A DNA stretch of 64,000 nt from Cylindrotheca closterium (taxonomy: Eukaryota; Bacillariophyta; Bacillariophyceae; Bacillariales; Bacillariaceae), in the NCBI GenBank assembly GCA_933822405.4, contig CAKOGP040002080.1, positions 124,001 through 188,000 on the forward strand. The letters run 5' to 3'. Shown one piece after another: positions 1 through 8,809 of this stretch. Every line of letters starts with the position of its first letter. Positions within the stretch are counted from its first letter, which is position 1. The notes under the pieces are model-generated. The model saw nothing but the letters and a program-made list of their open reading frames with translations. It was not told the DNA's origin and made no database searches. The position numbers and the translations under genes are program-made.

Positions 1-39
1 CATCGTTAGCCAACACAGCCAACAACGACATCGTTAGCC

Positions 40-1158
40 ATGAAGCTCTCTACTCTATTTACAATTATTCTAGTCAATGCCAAGACAGCTCCTCTTCAAG
101 GTGCATGCGACTACTGCACTGCTGGATTTGACAATCCTACTGTAGCAATTTCGTTGTCGGATGTTTTGCCTTTTTCCTTCCTGGATGATGCCGAAGCAAA
201 TGTCACTTCCTGCCAAGACATCCAAAATGAGTGAGTACTTGATGATGCCGATTATGATGTCCTTTACGGTACTCTCACGATAACTCATATTGTATTTATT
301 AATCAATTAATCCCATCAGAGCCGCGAATGCTAACGGTACCACCGAAGAGTGCGAAGCCATTGCGCAGCTTGAACCGCTCTGTTGCCCAAGCACTACGGA
401 GCAGTATGTTTGCGATTTTTGCCCTGATGGCGTCGAGGTTGAAGATAATTTTGTCTGCGGCATCTTCTCACTCGCGTAAGTCGGATTGGAGCAAGGCTGA
501 TTGGCGTTCTGCTGTTGTTTGGTTGTGGATCTAACACATATAAATGGTCGTCTTTTGTAGCGCTCTCGGAGCGAACGAAACAGGATGTGCGTCGACCAAG
601 CTTTATGAACCTATTTGCTGCCCATCAACATCCGAATATAAGCTTCCTACCGTCACTGAAGGTGAAACTTGTTACATTTGTGGCAGCGCTGATGTAGCCA
701 TGACAACACCAGATGCAATCCCCTTGTTTATCCAAGGTAGTGACGATCCCGCAGCCCAATTGACCTGTGCGCAACAGCAGGATGCAATCAACGAAGAGAG
801 AAAAACATCGGGTGCTTCATGTGCGGATGCTATTAGCGGGCTTTACCTATTCGCTTCTCCTTCAATTTGCGGGTGTTCTGGCTATTCCCCTCCAAAGTCG
901 TGCAATATTTGTGAAGGTGGAACTGTCAAGCGCGACGTCATTCCACTTGCCGACGAAGGAAACTTGACCTGTGGACAAGGATACGATACGTTTCAACATT
1001 TCACACCTGGATTTTGTACAACACTCACTGCGAATGGAGAGCTCGACCTTGCCGTCCTCGATGAGGCTTGTTGCACCTATACTAGCAGTGGTCACGTAAA
1101 TGGTCTTCATTTTGCTGGATGGTTGATTGCTAGTTTGGTTGCAATTGCAGTTGTATAG
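40..1158 (+). CDS. Cysteine-rich secreted/surface protein with C-terminal hydrophobic anchor
   Basis: Three exons are read as 40-230, 320-475 and 561-1158 (GTGAGT and GTAAGT donors, AG acceptors), joining in frame to 314 residues. The N-terminus has a short hydrophobic signal-like stretch. The body carries repeated short cysteine modules: CxxC (CDYC, CDFC, CYIC, CNIC), a CCP motif preceded by LEPL or YEPI, and single conserved Cys. The last 20 or so residues are hydrophobic and end at the C-terminus, as in a GPI-anchored or tail-anchored surface protein. Repeated modules of this kind occur in expanded diatom extracellular Cys-rich families, but I cannot assign a function. The upstream 39 bases contain a direct repeat of CATCGTTAGCCA. 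Confidence 0.75.
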
Positions 1159-1653
1159 TGTGTCTGTCTATGAACAATGAAAGACAAAAATGAGGCGGAA
1201 TAGGAAAGAGTATTGTCAGGAGATTGAAGCCACTAGGAAGTCGGCGCCTTCGAGCTCCATTTGAGAACTCGTTTGTTGTGCTGGATTTTTCTGGTTATAT
1301 TCGCTCCTCTTTTCGATGCCGTAACGTAGATGTACAATGAGACATTTCTTTTTGATCACATCTTACTTCCCGTATTTATCTTGCTAGCTACAGTAGTCTA
1401 CTGATACCTTTTATCATGTAAAAGGATGGAGCGGAAGTTGATTCATCCGAGTTCTGTACTGGTACACGTACGCAAGTCACGAGTACACTACAGTCATTCG
1501 ATTCAATCATCACATCGTCCAGCAGCCAACCGCCCACCACTGGTTCAAGTCGTCCGGTTCGGATTTTGTCCATGGAACAGCTTCACCAAAAATTGGTTGA
1601 AGAAAGACAAGGTTCCGAATATAATTGCTTAGAGCACACCTTCTGATTTCATC
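1159..1653. other. Intergenic, no gene seen
   Basis: About 495 bases hold the 3' side of the Cys-rich gene and the 5' side of the JMJD6-like gene. Short open frames here (for example 1426-1632) have no family resemblance and overlap the start of the downstream gene. Presumed promoter of the JMJD6-like gene; no specific element recognised. Confidence 0.5.
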
Positions 1654-2967
1654 ATGGGAGGATGGGAAGAGAAAATGGACAAGGCGCGGAAGCTCCACCG
1701 GCCTTCCCTTACAGATTGGGAACGAGATAATATGCATTTCCGATTTCCTCCTTTTCGCGAGGAAATCCGAAAGCTTCCAAACTCCACGTGTTTCAACCCG
1801 AATGCAGAGCCTGGGAGTGATCAACAACAGCTTCCCCTAATATTAGATGCTGCTACGCTAACACGGGAAGAATTCTACAACTATGAAGAAGAAAGCGTGC
1901 CGGTAGTCATCAAAAACATTCCAGCTGGTCACGACGGTGGAGAGTTCGTCGGTGCTTGGCCAGCCCTTGAAAAGTGGAAGTTGCGGAGTCTACTCAATGA
2001 CGAAGTGCTAATCGATCGAAAATTCAAGTGTGGGGAAGACGACGATGGTCACAATATCAAAATTCGGCTGAGCCATTTCTTGAGCTACGCGGAATTCAAC
2101 AAGGATGACTCTCCACTTTATATTTTTGACTCTAACTTTGATGGCGACAAAAAAGCCGACAGCATTCTTCGGGATTACCGTGTGCCTTCCTACTTCAAGG
2201 ATGACTTGTTTGGTCTAGTCAGCGAAAGCCGTCGGCCGCCATACCGATGGTTCTTAGTTGGACCCGAACGATCAGGAACATGTGTTCACATTGATCCATT
2301 GGGCACTAGTGCCTGGAACACACTAATTGAGGGGCAGAAGCGTTGGGTACTTTTTCCTCCTCACATCCCAAAGAAAGTGGTCAAGGGAGAAACATTGATT
2401 CGCGAAGACGAAGACGATGAAGCGGTGCACTATTTCATGACCATTCTTCCTCGCATCAAACGAGAAGCACGATCTCTGCGATCCACACCAAAGTACGAAA
2501 ACTTTTGCTGCTACGAATTCACACAGCACGCAGGTGAAACGGTCTACATTCCACACGGATGGTGGCACGCTGTCCTGAACCTTACTCACACTGTGGCGGT
2601 GACGCAAAATTTTTGTTCGCCCCGAAGATTTGAAGAGGTTTGGCTCCAAGCAAGAAAGGGTCGAAAGCGCATGGCATGGAAATGGCTTTGCCGATTAGAG
2701 ACGGAGTACCCAGAGCTTTACCGAAGAGCCCGAGCAATGAACGATGCGGATGGCTTCATCATGAAGTACGAAGCTTTAGAAACTGAAAAGGAACGCGAAG
2801 AACGAAAGCGCAAGGAGGAAAAGCTACAGCGAAAAGAACAAGCCAATTGGGATTCGGATCATGGAAGCCCATCGCTAAAACGAGGTAGGCCATCACCAAA
2901 ATCCTCGAAGTCGAAAAAGAAGAAACGAAGGAAGCAATCCAACTCACGTGCTACTGTTTCTCTTTGA
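1654..2967 (+). CDS. JMJD6: JMJD6-like JmjC-domain 2-oxoglutarate/Fe(II) oxygenase
   Basis: Single exon, 437 residues. The JmjC core reads as in JMJD6: GPERSGTCVHIDPLGTSAWN contains the Fe ligands H212 and D214, and HAGETVYIPHGWWHAVLNL contains the distal ligand H307. The N-terminal segment (DWERDNMHFRF, then a cupin-like barrel) and the post-ligand TQNFCSP segment also match the JMJD6 family. The C-terminal 70 residues are strongly basic and Ser/Lys rich, ending in a nuclear-localisation-like KKKKRRK run. JMJD6 proteins hydroxylate lysines of splicing factors and histones; some are reported as arginine demethylases. The start chosen is the first ATG of the frame and precedes the conserved N-terminus closely. 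The family call is secure; the substrate is not inferable. Confidence 0.93.
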   Translation: MGGWEEKMDKARKLHRPSLTDWERDNMHFRFPPFREEIRKLPNSTCFNPNAEPGSDQQQLPLILDAATLTREEFYNYEEESVPVVIKNIPAGHDGGEFVGAWPALEKWKLRSLLNDEVLIDRKFKCGEDDDGHNIKIRLSHFLSYAEFNKDDSPLYIFDSNFDGDKKADSILRDYRVPSYFKDDLFGLVSESRRPPYRWFLVGPERSGTCVHIDPLGTSAWNTLIEGQKRWVLFPPHIPKKVVKGETLIREDEDDEAVHYFMTILPRIKREARSLRSTPKYENFCCYEFTQHAGETVYIPHGWWHAVLNLTHTVAVTQNFCSPRRFEEVWLQARKGRKRMAWKWLCRLETEYPELYRRARAMNDADGFIMKYEALETEKEREERKRKEEKLQRKEQANWDSDHGSPSLKRGRPSPKSSKSKKKKRRKQSNSRATVSL

Positions 2968-3143
2968 ATGTTTGAGCAGATCTCCCGTTTGAGGACCAAT
3001 AACTGCACTCGTAGCCAAGTTGACGGTTTGGAATATGCATCGCAGGGATGAATCGATGTTATGAAGCTGTAGCCATTGTAGCGAAAAGAAGCACGCTAGC
3101 AACTTTTATTGCACTATTATCATTCTTATATGTCTCGGTATTT

Positions 3144-3917
3144 CTATGGGTTGACCCGTTGTTTTGTCCAACCAGATGGTCCACGAGAATCCACCTGTCG
3201 ATATTGGTCTCCTGTCAGTCTCAGATAGTCGACATCCATTGGGTCTAGCAACATCAGCAGAAAGTTGTCGGGAGGTACCAACACCTTTCCATCATCATCT
3301 CTCCCTCCTACTGGAATGATGGAATTGTCCTTTTCGTATGCCTCTCCAGGTACAACTTGACCCAGAAAGCTCTCTCGCGACGGGTCAGAAATGTTCCCCC
3401 ACAATTCCTTGCGAGCAATTTCCAATGCACGGTCCTCATTTTCTCCACCTACCAAAATCAAGTTTCCTCGTACACGATATTGTTCACTCGATTTAGGGAA
3501 CCACCACACAATCTCCGCAACTGATTGTTTGGCGTTCTGTGCCACTTTCTTCGAACGCTTGTCGGTGCACATTTTGAAGAGGCAGGGTTTCTCATCCAAT
3601 TCATGAAACAAATCATGATGTACTGGAGTCTTTTGGAATCCTCGAAAGACTACTGTTCGACAGCGGGGTTCTCCCTCTTCCACAGTAGAGATTTGGACGT
3701 AGTTGGAACCCCGAGTCTTTCTGGACTTGGCGATGGAAACTTCCAACAAGGATCGCCAAGATTGTTCTTCGTCAGATGACATGTTCAGAATGGAAGACGC
3801 TGTTTTTGAGTGATTGCGGACAAATCCAAATGAACTCTTTGTAGTTGAGGCAGCTATACAAAAGAAAACTCCAAGTCCACTTCTCATGGTGGTTATTTGT
3901 GACAACATGCACATCAT
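3144..3917 (-). CDS. Alr4036-family PNPO-like FMN-binding protein, possibly plastid-targeted
   Basis: Single exon, up to 257 residues. The region from WRSLLEVSIAKSRK to the C-terminus resembles the Alr4036 branch of pyridoxamine-5'-phosphate-oxidase-like split-barrel flavoproteins: RTVVFRGF, a TDKRSKKV segment, AEIVWWFPKSSEQYRVRG, and the typical end with DYLRL and a final RVNP. Members bind FMN; their physiological substrate is mostly unproven. Several in-frame ATGs lie near the start; the one at about 3887 (MRSGLGVFFCIAAS) would give a signal-peptide-like N-terminus followed by a Ser-rich stretch with SSFGF, as in diatom plastid leaders. Targeting is therefore an inference. It is divergent from the PGAM5-like gene, sharing a 249-bp intergenic region. 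Confidence 0.85.
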   Translation of the reverse strand: MMCMLSQITTMRSGLGVFFCIAASTTKSSFGFVRNHSKTASSILNMSSDEEQSWRSLLEVSIAKSRKTRGSNYVQISTVEEGEPRCRTVVFRGFQKTPVHHDLFHELDEKPCLFKMCTDKRSKKVAQNAKQSVAEIVWWFPKSSEQYRVRGNLILVGGENEDRALEIARKELWGNISDPSRESFLGQVVPGEAYEKDNSIIPVGGRDDDGKVLVPPDNFLLMLLDPMDVDYLRLTGDQYRQVDSRGPSGWTKQRVNP

Positions 3918-4166
3918 TAACTCACCAACTCAGAAAATTACTCAGTCGTATCGTACCAGGTAGTCAGTCAGTCTTCAGTTTCGGATCTCAATGCCTGCAC
4001 GGCGTCAGGCGTTTCCGACTTTTTGGATCGGACCAAAAGGACAAGATTTGAAATACACAAAAGTATTGTACCACATTTTCCTCATACGATTGTGTTTCGT
4101 GTTTGTTCACCTTTGTTCCTCCTCTCCAAGCTTCCAAGACCACGAACTGGAAGAGATCAGTTCACC
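3918..4166. promoter_or_regulatory. Shared divergent promoter region with GTCAGTCAGTC run
   Basis: The 249 bases separate the start codons of the divergent PNPO-like and PGAM5-like genes. A GTCAGTCAGTC run lies at 3963-3973. Similar TCAGTCA runs lie upstream of the genes starting at 12158 and 61200, so it may be a shared cis-element. The regulatory role is inferred from position only. Confidence 0.4.
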
Positions 4167-5335
4167 ATGTCTTCATATGCATTCCGCTTTGCTCGAAATT
4201 CTCCAGCAGTGGCGGCAATCGTGACCTCGTCATGGTCTTTCTCTTCCTCTTCCAAATGTGATGATGCTCCTGTTGCCGAGGAAAAAATAACTACCGGTTT
4301 GCCTTACACTGGAATGAAACTTGATTCCAAGGGAGATTTTCACAATCTTTTTCCAAGACGGCAACTCTGGCAACCAAAACAAGAGTATCCGTGGTGGGAC
4401 AAGGATTGGGATGGCTTGAATCCAGCACGTAGTGGGGATGACGAAGAAGACCGAAAGAAAATGAGAAAATTGCGCAAGGAGGGAGTTACACGGCACATTA
4501 TACTGGTGCGACATGGACAGTACGACGAGTCAGAACAAGATGATTCTAAGCGAATTCTTACCGAAGTTGGACGGCAACAAGCTGACTATACTGGAAAACG
4601 ATTGAAGGAAATGCTTGACGGTGTCAACGAAAAGTTCGGGCCCTGCAACATCAAAGTGGTCCGTGTTTCCAACATGGCTCGTGCCAAAGAAAGTAAGCAA
4701 ATGTGAAATTCTGCTTGTGGAATGGAGCTGTTGTCCAAATCAAATTGATCATTTTTCTCATTTCAATTGCGTTGTTGTTCCTGCTGCAGCTGCCGACATC
4801 ATTGCTTCGCATTTGCCAGGTGTCGAACGATCCCTACCGGATCCCGAACTCAATGAAGGTCGCCCCGCACACAATGTGCCAGGTGGCAAAGCCTCCCCTT
4901 CAACCATTAAGAAGACGGATGAGAGCCATCCTCGGATTGAAAAGTCATTTCAAAAGTACTTTTATCGAGCAGATCCACCGAATGAAGAGGAAGAAGAAGG
5001 AGATGCCGACAGACCAAAGCACGAGTTTGAAGTAATTGTATGTCATGCTAACGTCATTCGCTACTTCTTTTGCCGGTAGGTACTACTGTATTTCATTAGT
5101 ACTTTTATGTGCTTCACAATGTACAGATCGAATCTCACCATCTTTTTTATTCTTCATCGTCAGTGCTCTCCAATTGCCACCCGAAGCCTGGCTTCGACTT
5201 TGCACATTCAACTGCTCCTTAACATACCTGACCATTCGTCCGACAGGGACAGTCAGTGCAAGAATGATGGGGGATGTGGGTCATATCCCGTATGGTTTGA
5301 CCACCTTCTCTGGGCATCCTGGATTCAATTGGTAA
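4167..5335 (+). CDS. PGAM5: PGAM5-like mitochondrial Ser/Thr phosphatase (histidine phosphatase fold)
   Basis: Three exons 4167-4692, 4790-5075 and 5164-5335 join in frame to 327 residues. The catalytic RHG motif is in ILVRHGQY; the partner Arg is in VSNMARAKE; the second His is in VIVCHANVIRYF, which spans up to the second splice junction. The ending LPPEAWLRL...LTIRPTGTVSARMMGDVGHIP follows PGAM5. A WDKDWD sequence upstream of the catalytic domain matches the WDxNWD multimerisation motif of animal PGAM5. The N-terminus is Ser/Ala rich and basic, consistent with mitochondrial targeting. PGAM5 enzymes dephosphorylate proteins rather than sugar phosphates and act in mitochondrial quality control in animals; the diatom role is unproven. 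Confidence 0.88.
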
Positions 5336-5665
5336 ACGTAAAATTGGAAAGAAGACCCATACTAACCCATTAGTGTCCTTTGCTTTGCTAGGTATATTAG
5401 CAACCTTCCGTCGAACGATCTATGCTATATGGTAGTCTGTAGGAACTGCAGGCAGTCCTGTGTTCCATGCGACTTTAAATTTCAAACTAAAATCATATTA
5501 TCCGATCCATCCGATCCGAACACCACATGAATTAATTGATGGAACTGACTCTCTCGATTCATTTGAAAGAACAAACTTCGCCAACGAACAACAACATCAA
5601 CCTTGATCTTCTCTTTCCTTCACATTCAACATTCCATCAGCGACAAACTGACAATACTAAACATC
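5336..5665. other. Intergenic, no gene seen
   Basis: About 330 bases between the PGAM5-like stop and the NMO start. It contains a short ATCCGATCCATCCGATCC direct repeat near 5508 but no recognisable gene or RNA. Confidence 0.45.
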
Positions 5666-6754
5666 ATGCAAGCACCAGCAATATCAACACGGTTCACCCG
5701 AATATTCGGTTGTCGTTATCCAATTCTTTTGCCTGGCATGTCTTGGATCTCCAATCCCGAGCTCGTCGCGTCCGTTTCGAATGCAGGAGGTGTTGGCATT
5801 CTGGCCACTGGTCCTTTGACTGCCGAAGAAACGCGGGATTCCATTCGCAAGATTCGAAGTCTCACAGACCAACCATTTGGAATTGGTGCTACGCTCCTCA
5901 TGCCAGGTGCCAAAGAGAACGCCAAGGTAGCTCTAGACGAGCAGGTTCCGATTATCAATGTGAGTCTGGGAAAGGCAACCTGGATCGCCGATGGCCTCGC
6001 CCAGTACGGAGGGAAGATGATTGCTACAGTGACCAATCAAAAGCACGCCCTGGGAGCGCTTGAGGCTGGTGCCGATGCTCTCATGGTGACTGGGCATGAA
6101 GCTGCTGCTCATGGGGGCGATGTTACATCTCTAGTATTGATTCCTTCCTTCCGCAAGCACTTTCCGGACACTCCCATTCTAGCAGCCGGAGGATTTGCCA
6201 CAGGTCAAGGACTTGCTGGAGCCTTGTCTCTTGGTGCCGATGGTGTGGCCATGGGCAGTCGCATGGCAGTGACGAGGGAAAGTCCATTGGCTGAGGCTAC
6301 CAAATTGGCAATTGTCAGCTCGGACGAATCAGAAACTCTGTTTGGATCCAAATTTGACGGCATCCCAGCTCGGGTGTTGAAAACGCCCAAATCACAACAG
6401 GCAATGGACCGACGACCCTCATTTCCAGTAGTAGCACATCGGGCATTTCAAGCTGCACTGAAAATGGGGATTCCACTGTGGAAGGTGCTACCAGGCTTGT
6501 TGACACAATTCGAGAAAATGTTTATCATTGCCCAGTTTGGTGCCGCCACAGAGGCCATCCAAGCAGCAACAGTTAATGGAGACCTGGAAAATGGCGTTCA
6601 ATTTGTTGGGCAATGTCAAGGACTCATTGATGACATTCCCATGGTCAATGACTTGGTGCAACGAATCGTATCCGAAGCAAGGCAGGCGCATGAGGACCAA
6701 GCGACTTTCTATGGTGAGGATGAAGCCATGCCCCAAAACATTCGTTCCATGTAG
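5666..6754 (+). CDS. Nitronate monooxygenase (2-nitropropane dioxygenase family)
   Basis: Single exon, 362 residues from the ATG at 5666; the frame stays open upstream but this ATG sits right before the conserved TRFTRIFGCRYPILLPGM start. Family landmarks of the FMN TIM barrel: an N-terminal PILLPGM, NAGGVGILA, the active-site region TGHEAAAHGG with the catalytic-type His, ILAAGGFATGQG, and the phosphate-binding GADGVAMGSRM. Nitronate monooxygenases oxidise alkyl nitronates such as propionate 3-nitronate using FMN and O2. There is no clear targeting peptide, so a cytosolic enzyme is likely. Substrate specificity cannot be read from the sequence. Confidence 0.9.
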   Translation: MQAPAISTRFTRIFGCRYPILLPGMSWISNPELVASVSNAGGVGILATGPLTAEETRDSIRKIRSLTDQPFGIGATLLMPGAKENAKVALDEQVPIINVSLGKATWIADGLAQYGGKMIATVTNQKHALGALEAGADALMVTGHEAAAHGGDVTSLVLIPSFRKHFPDTPILAAGGFATGQGLAGALSLGADGVAMGSRMAVTRESPLAEATKLAIVSSDESETLFGSKFDGIPARVLKTPKSQQAMDRRPSFPVVAHRAFQAALKMGIPLWKVLPGLLTQFEKMFIIAQFGAATEAIQAATVNGDLENGVQFVGQCQGLIDDIPMVNDLVQRIVSEARQAHEDQATFYGEDEAMPQNIRSM

Positions 6755-6858
6755 CAACAAGGGCAAAAATGTATATGTGCGCTAATGGTTAGTGGCCTGT
6801 ATTTTTGTCACTTAAAAGCAGCTTAACGCTGCAACGAATCTGGTTTCCTTCAAGATGT

Positions 6859-8328
6859 TCAAAATTCACTTTCCGGTTCACTATCCGGTGGTACAGCTTC
6901 GCCCTCCATCGTATTCAGAGCTTCGTTCAGAATCTTGGATTCTGAAACAGCCGAACTGCCACCAAACAACCATTTGAAAAATAGGAACGTAAAGAGTAGA
7001 GCGGATGCAATGACAATTTTCAACAAGTTACCGCCCGTTTTTTTATCTGCCTTGGACCATAGATCTTTTGCTGCTGCTGCCTTTTGCATCATGGACACGG
7101 CAGAGTCCAATTTGTCATCGTCCATTTGTGAGAATTGATCGATAAAGCCTTTCAATTTATCTTCGCTCATTCCCGACATGCCAGAGAATTGTTTCAACAT
7201 GTCTGGATTGTCCTTGACCATATTTAGCATACTTTTCAATTGCTTCTTGTCCATGTTCTTTAGCATTTCTGCTGACATTTCAGCGTTTGCCCCACCATTA
7301 CCAGAAGCATCAGTTCCTGTTCCACCACCAGCCGGCATTCCCTTTTGCAAGTTTTCCATTTCTTCGGGAGACAGATTTTTCATTTGATCCATTGCCATCT
7401 TGAACATCTCTGGATTGGAAGCCATCATTTCAAACTGTGAGGCAGCTTCCCGAATTTGATTGTCGTTCATGTGCGCAAGTTGGGGATTAAGTTTTCGAAT
7501 GGTATCAGGGTCCATACTCCTCATCATGCTTGCTTGTTGCTTCAATTCTTCAGGGGTCATGTTGGCCATCTTGTTGGAAGCTTCTTGATATTGGGCGTGC
7601 ATCGGTTGCCCATTGTTTGCTTTCGCGGATGACTTTTTTACTTTTTTCTGTCCTTCTGCCGGTGGTACCCCATTGTTTGCTACTTGGTTCTGCATGCGTT
7701 GAACTTCTTCTGGAGACATGTTCTTGATTTGGCTGGATGCTTGTTTGAGCATCTCAGGGTTGTTTGCCATCATTAACATCTGGTCAGCGGCTTGCCTAAT
7801 CTGGAAATCAGAAAGATTGGCGAATTGAGGATTTGCTCGTCTAAGAGTGTTGGGATCCATTGATTTCATGGCCATAGCCTGTTGGCGAAGTTGATCAGGT
7901 GACATGTTTGCCAATTGATTTGCTGCTTGTGTTGGGTCCACAGCTGGTGTGGCGGCCGCTCTAGCAGCAGAACGAGGAGAAGGTGCATTTGCTACAGCTA
8001 AGACTTCGGCAATCTTTTCTTCTGAAAATCCAAGGTCCGTAACCTTGGATTGCAATTCTGACTTGTCAATACCTGTGAGACCTGAATCGCTGCCATTCTG
8101 TGTCTCCAAGACGGCTTTCAATTCCTTGATGGATAAGCTTGATGCACTTCGTCCTTCATATTTCAAGTTGGTTGGTTTTAATGCAAAAGTTTTCGACATG
8201 TCTTCAACATAAACTTGATGTCGACCGTTTTCAAGAGGACCCTTAACGACACCCTTTTTATCATTTAGGTCTGGCATCTTGACCAGACCCTGAAGGAGAA
8301 CATTTGCTTGTAGAGGAAACGATGTCAT
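6859..8328 (-). CDS. Tail-anchored protein with STI1-like methionine-rich repeats
   Basis: Single exon, 489 residues. After an N-terminal beta-rich segment (GVVKGPLENGRHQVYV) and a SAP/UBA-like helical segment (LSIKELKAVLE), there are at least two long and one shorter STI1-type repeat rich in Met and Asn-Pro, for example ANMSPDQLRQQAMAMKSMDP and ANMTPEELKQQASMMRSMDP. A hydrophobic helix (KIVIASALLFTFLFFKWLF) near residue 450 is followed by about 30 residues, so the protein is probably tail-anchored in a membrane with its repeats in the cytosol. STI1 repeats bind client or chaperone hydrophobic segments in Sti1, ubiquilin and the plastid outer-envelope receptor OEP61. A co-chaperone or targeting-receptor role is inferred; no TPR domain is present. 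Confidence 0.75.
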   Translation of the reverse strand: MTSFPLQANVLLQGLVKMPDLNDKKGVVKGPLENGRHQVYVEDMSKTFALKPTNLKYEGRSASSLSIKELKAVLETQNGSDSGLTGIDKSELQSKVTDLGFSEEKIAEVLAVANAPSPRSAARAAATPAVDPTQAANQLANMSPDQLRQQAMAMKSMDPNTLRRANPQFANLSDFQIRQAADQMLMMANNPEMLKQASSQIKNMSPEEVQRMQNQVANNGVPPAEGQKKVKKSSAKANNGQPMHAQYQEASNKMANMTPEELKQQASMMRSMDPDTIRKLNPQLAHMNDNQIREAASQFEMMASNPEMFKMAMDQMKNLSPEEMENLQKGMPAGGGTGTDASGNGGANAEMSAEMLKNMDKKQLKSMLNMVKDNPDMLKQFSGMSGMSEDKLKGFIDQFSQMDDDKLDSAVSMMQKAAAAKDLWSKADKKTGGNLLKIVIASALLFTFLFFKWLFGGSSAVSESKILNEALNTMEGEAVPPDSEPESEF

Positions 8329-8809
8329 TTTTCGAACAGTTGCTGGATTGTGGCAAACAGTTCGTTTCTGGCAATGTAGCTTTATGTACCAACGGCTTAT
8401 GGCTGCACAGAACGAATTGCAAAGAGACTTTCAAGACACCAGGTATTGTCCCGGCGGTACAGGATTTGAATCATCATCCATTGCATTGGTGAGGTGCGTG
8501 AGCAAATTACAGTCGTATTGGTCGATATTACGCTCATAACCTAAACCGGTAACGTTGAAACGATTTCAAAAGGGGACTCAAACAGTACCTTACATCGGAC
8601 AAGATCTATGACCATGCCAGATCTGCAAGAGTATCGTTGGAAAGCTTTCAGGTGTCAAATAAGGGCATGCTCGTACCACTACTTCATCGACATTGATAGA
8701 GCATACAAACTTCTTTTTTTAGACATTATAATAGAAATCAATCCATGCATTAGAAGGCATTGATACGTCTTTTTTTGTTTTAGAAAACTCGGATTGCTAC
8801 TGTATCAAA
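8329..8809. other. Divergent intergenic region, no gene seen
   Basis: About 480 bases between the start codons of the STI1-repeat gene and the prolyl-oligopeptidase homologue. Two small open frames (8304-8492, 8348-8539) have no recognisable content. Presumably carries both promoters. Confidence 0.5.
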
